64,000 nucleotides of DNA from Sedimentibacter saalensis (GTDB lineage: Bacteria > Bacillota > Clostridia > Tissierellales > Sedimentibacteraceae). The notes beneath the pieces were generated by a model. It was not told the origin of the DNA. It saw only the letters and a list, made by a program, of their open reading frames with translations, and did not search any database. This document shows positions 17,841 to 25,622 of this stretch, piece by piece. The number at the start of each line of letters is the position of its first letter. Position 1 is the first letter of the stretch. A program made the translations under genes and the position numbers. Location: the NCBI RefSeq assembly GCF_007830175.1, contig NZ_VLKH01000007.1, positions 1 through 64,000 on the forward strand, in the 5' to 3' direction.

Positions 17841-18090
17841 ATGACGGGAAGAGTAGTTTAAGATTTAGTCACAGAGAGATAGCGTTGGTGAAAGTCTATT
17901 ACAATAATCTTAAAATGAAGAACATCCCTGAGCTTGTGACCCAAATTGCACTTAAAGAGTAGGCTCACACGCATCCGAGCGATAAAGCGGCAGAAACATG
18001 TCAGTGTTTTTAGAGTGAGCATCTTTGGATGCTAATTAGGGTGGTACCGCGGATTACTCCTTCGTCCCTTTCGGGATGAAGGAGTTTTTG
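17841..18090 (+). ncRNA. T-box leader with overlapping Glu/Asn specifier codons
   Basis: A tRNA-sensing attenuator. Stem I starts with GGGA (17846-17849), which pairs with TCCC (17925-17928), and has the loop-E AGTA at 17852-17855. TTTAAGATT (17857-17865) pairs with AATCTTAAA (17906-17914), and the distal part contains TTGGTGAAAGTC. The specifier segment reads GAAC (17920-17923): AAC (Asn) in the standard register before an A, and GAA (Glu) one base earlier. The antiterminator T-box GGGTGGTACCGCGG is at 18039-18052 and the terminator at 18056-18089. It controls the tRNA-dependent Asn/Gln synthesis operon. Confidence 0.9.
18056..18089 (+). terminator. T-box attenuator terminator
   Basis: Arms ACTCCTTCGTCCC (18056-18068) and GGGATGAAGGAGT (18073-18085), followed by five T. 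It competes with the antiterminator formed by the T-box sequence. Confidence 0.9.
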
Positions 18091-18099
18091 TATGCCCTA

Positions 18100-18200
18100 A
18101 CCCTGTTTTTCGACCGTAGGGAAGAAAAACAGCGGTAGGTCAACCGCAACGAGCACCAAATTTGTGCGACGCAAGGAGCAGACAAATTTGTGTTGCGAGA
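18100..18200. repeat. Structured insert between T-box terminator and aspS
   Basis: About 200 bases separate the T-box terminator from aspS. They contain consecutive hairpins: TGTTTTTC/GAAAAACA (about 18104-18131), GCGGT/ACCGC (18132-18147), and two AAATTTGTG-centred dyads. The last two are imperfect direct repeats, at 18145-18169 and 18170-18198, each running CGCAA..GAGCA..CAAATTTGTG..GCGA. No coding frame or known riboswitch is recognised; it resembles a small repetitive element. Confidence 0.55.
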
Positions 18201-18299
18201 CTGTGGTATGCCCGCTTACGACCAATTAATAATGTAGGTAAGGTTATGGCTCAGACAATCTCATTCCGAAGGAGTAAATAAAATTCGAAAGGGATTATT

Positions 18300-20045
18300 A
18301 TGAGAAAAAATGAATATCGCACCCACACATGCGGGGAATTAAGAGAAAGCCACATAGGCATGGAAGTTAAAGTATCAGGATGGTTTGAAAATGTCAGAGA
18401 CCACGGCGGAGTTAAATTTGCAGATATTAGAGATCAGCATGGAACAGTGCAGGTTGTGGTGGAAGATGAAACACTTCTTGATGGAATTTCAAAAGAAAGT
18501 ACCGTATGCGTTTCAGGACGTGTAATAAAAAGAGATGCAGACACCATCAATGAAAAAATTGCAACAGGAACTGTTGAAATTGTTGCAGAAACATTTCAAG
18601 TTCTTGGAAAAAACAAGTGCTCTCTTCCTTTTGAAATATCTTCTTCTAAGGAAACAAAGGAAGACATTAGGCTTAAATACAGATTCCTTGACTTAAGAAA
18701 CAAGGATGTTCAAAAAAACATCATCATGCGTTCAAAAATAATTTCATTTTTAAGAAGCCGCATGACTGACATGGGATTTTTGGAGATTCAGACACCCATA
18801 CTCACATCATCTTCTCCGGAAGGTGCAAGAGATTACATTATACCAAGCAGAAAGCATCCTGGAAAATTTTATGCCCTTCCCCAGGCACCTCAGATGTTCA
18901 AACAGCTTTTGATGGTGTCCGGATTTGACAAATATTTTCAGATAGCACCATGCTTCAGAGATGAAGATGCCAGGGCTGACCGTTCGCCGGGAGAATTTTA
19001 TCAGCTTGACTTTGAAATGAGCTTTGCAACACAGGATGATGTTTTAAATGTTGCAGAAGAAGTTCTTTACAGAACTTTTGTTAAGTTTTCCGATAAAAAG
19101 GTTTCTAAACCTCCATTTGTCAGAATTCCTTACAAAGAGTCCATGATTAAATACGGAACTGACAAACCTGATTTAAGAAATCCCCTTGAAATTATAGATA
19201 TAAGTCAAATGTTTCTTGATACTGATTTTGCACCGTTTAGAAAAAAGACAGTAAGAGCCATAAATGTTCCGGATTGTGCAACCCAATCAAAAAGCTTTTT
19301 TGAGAACATGCTTGATTATGCCATGAAGATTGGAATGAAAGGGCTGGGATACATCAAAGTCGACGATGATATGAAGTACCACGGTCCAATAGACAAGTTC
19401 CTTTCTGAAGAAGACAAAAAAGAGCTTGCTGAAGTTGCAGGATTAAAACCGGGATGCGTATTGTTCTTCATTGCAGATGAAAAGGAATATGCTCCCAAGC
19501 TTGCAGGTCAAATAAGGACTGAACTGGGAAGAAGGCTTCATTTAATTGATGAGGACAAATTTGAAATGTGTTTCATAGTTGACTTCCCAATGTATGAAAT
19601 CGACGAGAACACAGGAAATGTGGCTTTTACACACAACCCGTTTTCAATGCCTCAGGGAGGAATGGAAGCTCTCCTTACAAAAGACCCTCTTGACATTGTT
19701 GCGTATCAGTATGATATTGTATGTAATGGTATTGAATTATCCTCGGGAGCCGTTAGAAATCATGATGCAGACATCATGGTGAAGGCTTTTGAAATTGCAG
19801 GATACACTGAAGAGGATCTTGAGAGCAAGTTTTCAGCCCTTTACAATGCATTTAAATACGGAGCTCCTCCTCATGCAGGAATGGCTCCTGGTATTGACCG
19901 AATAGTAATGCTCTTGACAGGTGAAGAAAATATCAGAGAAGTAATAGCTTTCCCAATGAACAGCAGTGCTCAGGACCTTCTTACAAATTCTCCGTCAGAA
20001 GTTACGGAGCAGCAATTAAGAGAAGTTCATATTAAAATCAGGTAG
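18300..20045 (+). CDS. aspS: Aspartyl-tRNA synthetase, probably non-discriminating (Asp/Asn)
   Basis: A 581-residue bacterial-type class IIb synthetase: OB-fold anticodon domain (residues 1-110), catalytic domain with motif 2 FRDEDARADRSPGEFYQLD, a GAD insertion (about 290-410) and motif 3 GAPPHAGMAPGIDRIVMLL. The anticodon domain has NVRDHGG (His35); a histidine at this place marks synthetases that charge both tRNA-Asp and tRNA-Asn, while discriminating enzymes usually carry Leu. With gatCAB next to it and an Asn codon in the leader, it most likely makes Asp-tRNA-Asn for amidation. The dual specificity is inference. Confidence 0.93.
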   Translation: MRKNEYRTHTCGELRESHIGMEVKVSGWFENVRDHGGVKFADIRDQHGTVQVVVEDETLLDGISKESTVCVSGRVIKRDADTINEKIATGTVEIVAETFQVLGKNKCSLPFEISSSKETKEDIRLKYRFLDLRNKDVQKNIIMRSKIISFLRSRMTDMGFLEIQTPILTSSSPEGARDYIIPSRKHPGKFYALPQAPQMFKQLLMVSGFDKYFQIAPCFRDEDARADRSPGEFYQLDFEMSFATQDDVLNVAEEVLYRTFVKFSDKKVSKPPFVRIPYKESMIKYGTDKPDLRNPLEIIDISQMFLDTDFAPFRKKTVRAINVPDCATQSKSFFENMLDYAMKIGMKGLGYIKVDDDMKYHGPIDKFLSEEDKKELAEVAGLKPGCVLFFIADEKEYAPKLAGQIRTELGRRLHLIDEDKFEMCFIVDFPMYEIDENTGNVAFTHNPFSMPQGGMEALLTKDPLDIVAYQYDIVCNGIELSSGAVRNHDADIMVKAFEIAGYTEEDLESKFSALYNAFKYGAPPHAGMAPGIDRIVMLLTGEENIREVIAFPMNSSAQDLLTNSPSEVTEQQLREVHIKIR

Positions 20046-20053
20046 GAGGAAGT

Positions 20054-20344
20054 ATGGTTACCAGGGACGATATAATTAAAATTGCAAAACTTGCTAAATT
20101 GTCGGTGGAAGATGATGAAATAGAAGCATTGACTCACGACATGGCAGAAATAATCGGATTTGCGGATACAATAAGTTCAGCCGTTCAAGACGGATTTGAG
20201 GGTTTTGATGATATAAACAACATAACAAATGCATTTCATGAAGATGTAGTACAGGAATCCTTTGACAGAGAACTGATTCTTAAAAACAGGGATGGCGGTG
20301 AACAAGGCTGCTTCATGGTGAAAAAAAGGTCGGGGAGGATATGA
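20054..20344 (+). CDS. gatC: Asp/Glu-tRNA amidotransferase subunit C
   Basis: A 96-residue small subunit that stabilises GatA on GatB in the GatCAB complex. The N-terminal IIKIAKLAKLSVEDDEIEAL and the following DMAEIIGFADTI are typical. AGGAGGAAGT precedes the ATG and the gene follows aspS by only 8 bases. The C-terminal end RDGGEQGCFMVKKRSGRI fits the family's extended tail (normally ...GYFVVPKVIE) in degenerate form. Its TGA overlaps the gatA ATG. Confidence 0.92.
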   Translation: MVTRDDIIKIAKLAKLSVEDDEIEALTHDMAEIIGFADTISSAVQDGFEGFDDINNITNAFHEDVVQESFDRELILKNRDGGEQGCFMVKKRSGRI

Positions 20345-21801
20345 TGAGCAAAATAACTTATATAGGAAAACTCCTTAGAGATAAAGAAATATCATGCACA
20401 GAGCTAACGGAAAAATATATAAAGTCAATTGAAGCAGAAAACAAAAAACTGAATGCGTATGTGAACATTACGGCTGAAACAGCCATGAAGACAGCAAAGA
20501 ATGTTGATGAGAAAATTTCAAGGGGAGAAATTCTCCTTCCTCTTGAAGGAATACCAATGACGCTGAAAGACAACATATCCACTAAAAATATTGAAACAAC
20601 ATGCTGCTCAAACATACTAAAGGGCTATGTGCCCATATATGATGCAACAGTGTGGGATATTTTGAAAAATCAAAATGCTGTCCTTCTTGGAAAAGCAAAC
20701 ATGGATGAGTTTGCCATGGGTTCATCATGCGAAACTTCCTGCTTTGGAGGTGCTCTTAATCCTTACAGCACAAATCATGTGGCCGGAGGAAGTTCGGGAG
20801 GAGCGGCAGCAGCTGTTGGTGGAAATATTGCAGTGTATGGTCTTGGTTCAGATACAGGTGGTTCAGTAAGGCAGCCGGCAAGTTTCTGCGGCCTTGTTGG
20901 GCTTAAGCCTACATACGGAACTGTTTCAAGATACGGTCTCATTGCATATGCTTCAAGCCTTGATCAGATAGGGCCCATAACTACATCAGTTGAAGATGCT
21001 GCCATTGTTTATGATGCAATATCCCTTTACGATAAAAATGATGCAACTTCACAGGGAAGCAAAACAAAGACTACCCATACATTAAAAAACAGCATCAAGG
21101 GTATGAAAATAGGAATAGCTAAGGAATATTTCGAAGGAATAAGAGATGACGTGAGAGAGTCAGTAGAAAGTGCAGTGAAAGTATATGAATCTCTTGGGGC
21201 AGAAGTAGTTTCAATAAGTATTCCTCAGTTAAAACATGCTCTTCCTGTTTACTATATACTTGCCTGTGCTGAAGCTTCCTCAAACCTTGGAAGGTATGAC
21301 GGCATACGCTATGGTTACAAGACTCCAAGCTACAACGACATAAATGACATGATATGCAAGACAAGAAGCGAAGGGTTCGGCAAGGAAGTCAAAAGAAGAA
21401 TCATGCTTGGAACATACGTCTTAAGTGCCGGTTACTACGATGCTTACTACAAGAAGGCTCAACAGCTTCGAGGGGCATTGGTGAATGCATTCAAGGATGC
21501 ATTCAAAAAATGCGATGTCATTGTTTCGCCAACGGTTCCCATGACTGCTTTTGAACTTAACTTTACTCAAAAGGACCCTATTGAAACATACATGACAGAC
21601 ATACTGACTGTTCCTGTGAATATTGCAGGGCTTCCTGCAGTATCTGTACCATGCGGTTTTGATAACAAAGGGCTTCCAATAGGGATGCAGATAATTGGAA
21701 ACAGCTTCGATGATGCCAAGATACTAAATGCAGCATATCAATATGAGCAGGCGGTTAAAAACCACACATTCAAAGAATTAGAAACAGGGGTGAGACTATG
21801 A
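20341..21801 (+). CDS. gatA: Asp/Glu-tRNA amidotransferase subunit A
   Basis: A 486-residue amidase-signature enzyme that releases ammonia from glutamine for transfer to Asp-tRNA-Asn or Glu-tRNA-Gln. The signature GGSSGGAAAAVGG with the Ser-cis-Ser-Lys triad region (LKDNIS; GSDTGGSVRQPASFCG) is intact. The ATG at 20341 overlaps the gatC stop (ATGA) and is preceded by GGGAGG, so the genes are coupled. The C-terminus overlaps gatB by 4 bases. Confidence 0.95.
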   Translation: MMSKITYIGKLLRDKEISCTELTEKYIKSIEAENKKLNAYVNITAETAMKTAKNVDEKISRGEILLPLEGIPMTLKDNISTKNIETTCCSNILKGYVPIYDATVWDILKNQNAVLLGKANMDEFAMGSSCETSCFGGALNPYSTNHVAGGSSGGAAAAVGGNIAVYGLGSDTGGSVRQPASFCGLVGLKPTYGTVSRYGLIAYASSLDQIGPITTSVEDAAIVYDAISLYDKNDATSQGSKTKTTHTLKNSIKGMKIGIAKEYFEGIRDDVRESVESAVKVYESLGAEVVSISIPQLKHALPVYYILACAEASSNLGRYDGIRYGYKTPSYNDINDMICKTRSEGFGKEVKRRIMLGTYVLSAGYYDAYYKKAQQLRGALVNAFKDAFKKCDVIVSPTVPMTAFELNFTQKDPIETYMTDILTVPVNIAGLPAVSVPCGFDNKGLPIGMQIIGNSFDDAKILNAAYQYEQAVKNHTFKELETGVRL

Positions 21802-23216
21802 GCTGGGAAATGGTAGCAGGACTTGAAACTCATGTGGAGCTTTCAACAAAGACAAAAATATTCTGCCAGTGCACAACAGAATTTGGCGGAGATCCTAACA
21901 CACACTGCTGTCCTGTGTGCATAGGTCTTCCGGGTACACTTCCTAAATTAAACAAGGCAGTTGTTGAATATGCAGTGAAGGCAGGCCTTGCCACAAACTG
22001 CAAAATCAGAAACATTTCAAAAATGGACCGAAAAAACTACGTGTATCCTGACCTTCCAAAGGCGTACCAGATTTCACAATACGACAAACCACTGTGTGAA
22101 AATGGATTTATCACATTGTCTTCAGGCAAGAACATAAACATCACAAGAATTCATATTGAAGAAGATGCTGGAAAGCTCATTCATGAAAGAGGAGACACAT
22201 ACATCGACTACAACAGGGGAGGAGTTCCTCTTATTGAAATAGTTTCGGAGCCCGACATAAGAAGCATAGATGAAGCAGTTGAATACATTGAAAAACTAAG
22301 ACTCATTATGAAATATATAGGAGTTTCTGACGTTAAGATGCAGGAAGGTTCCTTAAGATGCGATGTGAACATTTCTATCAGGAAACATGGAGAAGAAAAG
22401 TTTGGAACAAGGGCGGAAATCAAGAACATGAACTCCTTAAACTTCATTGCTAAGGCAATGGAATTCGAATTTAACAGACAGGTAGACATCCTTGAAAACG
22501 GCGGATGTGTGGAGCAGGAAACAAGAAGATACAATGCAGAGCAAAATATCACAGAAAGCATGCGCGGCAAGGAAGATGCCGATGACTACAGGTATTTCAG
22601 GGATCCTGACCTTGTTACAATTTCAATTTCAGATGATGAAATAAAAAACATCAAAAATTCTCTGCCGGAACTTCCGGGAGAAAAATTAAAGCGCTTTACG
22701 GAAGAATTTGCTCTTCCCATGGATGATGCAGAACTTTTGACAAAATACAAAAAAATAGCAGAGTATTTTGAAAGCTCATGCAAAAATGTAACAAACAAGA
22801 AGCTTGTTTCAAATTATATCCTGGGGCAGATATTCAGACGTCTTTCCACAGATACGGAAAAGGAAGAGTTTTTAATCAAAGTTTCTCCTGAACAATTAAA
22901 CGAGCTTGTGCTGTTGACTGAAAACAAGAAGCTGAGCTCAAACATGGCAAGAAATGTGCTTGAGCAAATGCTTGATACGGGAAAAGGTGTCATGAGCTTT
23001 ATTTCTGAAAGCGATATGGAAGGAATTGACGAAAGCGATTTAAGGGCTATATGTGAAAAAGCAGTGACAAACAATCAAAAGGCTGCAGAAGAATACAAAA
23101 GCGGCAAGGAAAAGGCAATAGGTTCTATAATAGGATTTATTATGAAGGAAACAAAGGGCAAGGCAGATGCGGCTAAGGCCACGGAAATAGTTAAACAATT
23201 AATAATTAAGAGTTAA
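21798..23216 (+). CDS. gatB: Asp/Glu-tRNA amidotransferase subunit B
   Basis: A 472-residue subunit that activates the misacylated aminoacyl end by phosphorylation and receives ammonia from GatA. The catalytic cradle has GLETHVELSTKTKIFC and the zinc cysteines CQC...CCPVC. MDRKNYVYPDLPKAYQISQYD and HIEEDAGKLIHE follow. The GatB/YqeY tail (residues about 325-472) binds the tRNA elbow. The start overlaps gatA by 4 bases. Ends the aspS operon, followed by a heptamer repeat and a palindromic terminator. Confidence 0.95.
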   Translation: MSWEMVAGLETHVELSTKTKIFCQCTTEFGGDPNTHCCPVCIGLPGTLPKLNKAVVEYAVKAGLATNCKIRNISKMDRKNYVYPDLPKAYQISQYDKPLCENGFITLSSGKNINITRIHIEEDAGKLIHERGDTYIDYNRGGVPLIEIVSEPDIRSIDEAVEYIEKLRLIMKYIGVSDVKMQEGSLRCDVNISIRKHGEEKFGTRAEIKNMNSLNFIAKAMEFEFNRQVDILENGGCVEQETRRYNAEQNITESMRGKEDADDYRYFRDPDLVTISISDDEIKNIKNSLPELPGEKLKRFTEEFALPMDDAELLTKYKKIAEYFESSCKNVTNKKLVSNYILGQIFRRLSTDTEKEEFLIKVSPEQLNELVLLTENKKLSSNMARNVLEQMLDTGKGVMSFISESDMEGIDESDLRAICEKAVTNNQKAAEEYKSGKEKAIGSIIGFIMKETKGKADAAKATEIVKQLIIKS

Positions 23217-23230
23217 GAATTAAGAATTAA
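23199..23230 (+). repeat. Heptamer repeat at the gatB stop codon
   Basis: Consecutive 7-base units of the form A(A/G)TTAAG (AATTAAG, AGTTAAG, AATTAAG, AATTAAA) run across the gatB stop and end just before the terminator. The same array is found inverted at about 24985-25013, and longer forms at 51313-51365 and 51446-51490. Confidence 0.6.
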
Positions 23231-23234
23231 AGGA

Positions 23235-23262
23235 AAGGAATTTGGGCATGCCCAAATTCCTT
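23235..23262. terminator. Bidirectional terminator gatB / HD-GYP gene
   Basis: A 28-base perfect palindrome with arms AAGGAATTTGGGCA and its complement lies between two convergent genes and is followed by TTATTTG. Confidence 0.8.
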
Positions 23263-24169
23263 ATTTGTTTAGAACTTTTTCTTCAATTAAAATCTGCTCT
23301 AAAGCAAGCACTATTTCTTTATCATAAAATGTTCCGATGCAAATCTTTAATTCACTCATGGCCTCTTCCGGAGACATGGCATTTCTATATGCTCTGTCTG
23401 ATGTCATGGCATCATAGGAATCGGCTACGGCTATTATTTTTGCTTCTATTCGGATTTCATCACCCTTAAGACCCTTAGGATAACCTGATCCATCTAATCT
23501 TTCATGGTGTGCTTCAACAATTTTGGATATGTCCTCAATAAATTTACCATGCAATAATTCTGAGCTGTATGTGCTGTGCTTTTTAATATAGTTAAATTCC
23601 TCATCACTTAGTTTTGAGGCTTTATTTAATATTTCATCGGGAATAAAGTATTTACCCACATCATGGAAAAGTGATGCCAGAGCAATGGTATAATTGATTT
23701 CACCTGAAAGCCCCAACTTGCTGGCAATTTTTACTGAATAATCCTGTACCCTGTTGCTGTGATTATAAGTATATACATCCTTTTGTTCGGATTTATCCAG
23801 CAAGTTTCTTAATTCATCCGTATATGTATATAATAAATTGTAAACCGGCTGTGACGTTATATACAATATCTTTGTATCCGTAAGTGTTCTGAAAGGCACG
23901 GTTTCTTTTATATCATGCACGTAAAAGTAATCGCCTTTTTGCATTTTGACTGTCTTATTGCCGTCTTCAATTAATATTGATCCTTCCAAAATGTAATAAA
24001 ACTCCATGAGATTAGCAGTATTTCCCGGAGTGATGCTGTTTGGCCTCTCAGCCGCGAATTCATATAACATGATCTCCATGTCATCATTTCTTGCTAGAAG
24101 GCTAAGTATTGAAGTCCCTCTAACCTGATCAATATATTTCTTGTCTTTATAAATAAATAACCCGTCCAT
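23261..24169 (-). CDS. Cupin plus HD-GYP domain protein, putative c-di-GMP phosphodiesterase
   Basis: A 302-residue protein. Residues about 30-110 look like a cupin beta-barrel (EFYYILEGSILIEDGNKTVKMQKGDYFYVHD). Residues about 125-300 form an HD-GYP domain with HDVGK and the signature HHERLDGSGYPKGLKG, then AKIIAVADSYDAMTSDRAYR. HD-GYP proteins hydrolyse cyclic di-GMP in the cytoplasm, so the cupin is likely a ligand-sensing module. It lies 145 bases downstream of a c-di-GMP riboswitch gene on the same strand, separated by a terminator. The HD-GYP call is firm and the cupin call moderate. Confidence 0.88.
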   Translation of the reverse strand: MDGLFIYKDKKYIDQVRGTSILSLLARNDDMEIMLYEFAAERPNSITPGNTANLMEFYYILEGSILIEDGNKTVKMQKGDYFYVHDIKETVPFRTLTDTKILYITSQPVYNLLYTYTDELRNLLDKSEQKDVYTYNHSNRVQDYSVKIASKLGLSGEINYTIALASLFHDVGKYFIPDEILNKASKLSDEEFNYIKKHSTYSSELLHGKFIEDISKIVEAHHERLDGSGYPKGLKGDEIRIEAKIIAVADSYDAMTSDRAYRNAMSPEEAMSELKICIGTFYDKEIVLALEQILIEEKVLNK

Positions 24170-24244
24170 TAATTCACTCCTTAAGAAATAATTATAGCAT
24201 ATTATTTGTTAGTAGAAATCTCAAATTATAATTAAATATTAAAT

Positions 24245-24270
24245 TAAAAAAACATCTCCTGAGAGTATGT
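24245..24270 (-). terminator. Terminator of the riboswitch-controlled gene
   Basis: On the minus strand ACATACTC, loop TCAG and GAGATGT form a stem with one bulge, followed by seven T. Confidence 0.75.
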
Positions 24271-24313
24271 CAATAAAATAAAAGGAGAGATTGCTCCCTC
24301 CTTAACTTTTAAA

Positions 24314-24697
24314 TTAATGTGCGTAGCACGGGTCTACCAGGATTGTTCTGTCATATATAACTACTTCAATATATGTCTTTGTGACTTCTATTCCTTCTGC
24401 GGCAGCATCTGTAATTAGCTTATCAACTTTTGACTCTGTCTTTTCAAGTAGTTTTTCAATGATTTTATCAACAATTAAATCCAAATCTTCGCTCTTGTTT
24501 TCTTTGAGAGCTTCAATTTCCGCCTGTTTTACGGCGACTTCCACAGCCTTAAAGACATACTCATTGGTTTTATCAACCCTTTTCATTATTATGTCGCTTG
24601 CTGTCACTTCGTCTGCAAATACCGAAGGTCCAAATAACGTTAACAAGCTGATCATAATCATTGTTACTGATACTACTCTTTTTAATCTTTTGTACAT
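24314..24697 (-). CDS. Small secreted protein under c-di-GMP riboswitch control
   Basis: A 127-residue protein with a clear signal peptide (basic start, hydrophobic VTMIMISLLTLFGPSVFA, likely cleavage after FADE region). The mature part is highly charged and helical (EVAVKQAEIEALKENKSEDLDLI) and ends in IYDRTILVDPCYAH. I do not recognise the family. GGAGG lies 8 bases before the ATG and a c-di-GMP-I riboswitch lies upstream. Regulation by c-di-GMP suggests a surface, adhesion or matrix-related role, but nothing in the sequence proves it. Confidence 0.75.
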   Translation of the reverse strand: MYKRLKRVVSVTMIMISLLTLFGPSVFADEVTASDIIMKRVDKTNEYVFKAVEVAVKQAEIEALKENKSEDLDLIVDKIIEKLLEKTESKVDKLITDAAAEGIEVTKTYIEVVIYDRTILVDPCYAH

Positions 24698-24751
24698 TTC
24701 CCTTTACCTCCATTATTCTTCAACCTACTCTTTGAAGGAAATAAAAAAACC

Positions 24752-24832
24752 CCTTTCGGTAGCTGGCTGCCATTTTAAAGGCCCTGTAGCTTTGCGTCGC
24801 TAACTTTCGTCAGCTTTGCCATTATCGGTTGA
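24752..24832 (-). ncRNA. Cyclic di-GMP-I riboswitch (GEMM)
   Basis: Minus-strand reading shows the conserved elements in order: ATGGCAAAGC, a first hairpin GCTGAC-GAAA-GTTAGC with a GNRA tetraloop, GACGCAAAGC, GGGCC and the late ATGGCAGCCAGCTACCG. These match the class I c-di-GMP aptamer. A run of seven T (24744-24750) follows, but I could not draw a convincing terminator stem, so the direction of control is open. The aptamer sits about 55 bases before the secreted-protein start. Confidence 0.85.
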
Positions 24833-24963
24833 AGTTGAATTTTATTTACTATAATAATATCATATTATCAATAAATTATCAAACATTATTTGGAATATAT
24901 GTATTTTTATTGCTATTCCACTAAATTTCTTACTGATAATATAAAATGAGACAATGCGCATTC

Positions 24964-25013
24964 AGTGAATTGTCTCATTTATATTCTTAATTCTTAACTC
25001 TTAATTATTCATT
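24964..25013 (-). terminator. Heptamer repeat and terminator behind the ANTAR gene
   Basis: After the stop at 25018 the minus strand carries the 7-base units AATTAAG, AGTTAAG, AATTAAG. A hairpin with arms ATGAGACAAT and ATTGTCTCAT and a T-rich ATTTTATATT tail follow. This is the same stop-heptamer-hairpin arrangement as at gatB. Confidence 0.65.
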
Positions 25014-25017
25014 GTAA

Positions 25018-25587
25018 TTACGTTTCGTATGTCTTCAGTATATTTTGTGCGATTTGATCTCTTGTTGTCCTCATGTCCATTGCCTGCTTTTCTATGTAGC
25101 GGTGGGCTTGGTTTTCAGTCATGTTGAGATATTGTATGAGAACACATTTTGCCCTTGTTACAAGCCTTATTTCTTCAATTTTTTGCTGCAGATGTATATT
25201 TTCGTTTTTTAGACCAAGTATTCTTTTTTTTGAAGCCAGAGCAAGCTTGAGAGACTGAAAGAAAACCTGTTTAATTATTGGTTTTGAAACCACCAATACG
25301 CCGCTGTCTTCAACCTTGGCTGATATGTCATCGGCAATTTCGCTTTTTACAACTATTATGACTCCCGAAGCGCTGATTTCGGTTACAGTAACTGCAAGAT
25401 TATCTCCAAACTCGTCTTTTAAAGGAGCGTTGATTACTACAAGGTCATATTCAAAATTATTTAGCATTCTTCTTGCTTCGCCGCTGCTTGATGCCGTTGC
25501 GGTTGAGCAAACAGTATTCGTGTTCAATAGCTGGGACAAAAGCTCTATTCCTTTGTCGGAGCTTGACACCACAAGCACACTGTTCAT
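25018..25587 (-). CDS. ANTAR-domain response regulator (RNA-binding antiterminator type)
   Basis: A 189-residue protein with a receiver-like N-terminal domain (MNSVLVVSSSDKGIELL... about residues 1-115), a short coiled-coil, and a C-terminal ANTAR domain (KCVLIQYLNMTENQAHRYIEKQAMDMRTT). The expected phospho-acceptor Asp is not obvious: the strand reads DLVVINAPL, so it is a pseudo-receiver. ANTAR proteins bind paired-hairpin RNA and prevent termination, often in nitrogen genes. The ATG at 25587 follows GGGGGTGG. It is 36 bases downstream of glnA, whose leader contains a terminator. Confidence 0.9.
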   Translation of the reverse strand: MNSVLVVSSSDKGIELLSQLLNTNTVCSTATASSSGEARRMLNNFEYDLVVINAPLKDEFGDNLAVTVTEISASGVIIVVKSEIADDISAKVEDSGVLVVSKPIIKQVFFQSLKLALASKKRILGLKNENIHLQQKIEEIRLVTRAKCVLIQYLNMTENQAHRYIEKQAMDMRTTRDQIAQNILKTYET

Positions 25588-25622
25588 GAAATCACCACCC
25601 CCTGTCAATGATAGGAAAAATA

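Noticed and set aside
17936..17940. Asp codon GAC in GTGACCC as T-box specifier
   Set aside because: It lies beyond helix I (GGGA/TCCC). Only the GAAC segment is in the specifier-loop position when aligned with known T-boxes.
24752..24832. Assignment as cGAMP-specific variant of the aptamer
   Set aside because: The GGCAAA segment keeps guanine where the cGAMP-type variant is expected to change, so the ordinary c-di-GMP class is favoured.
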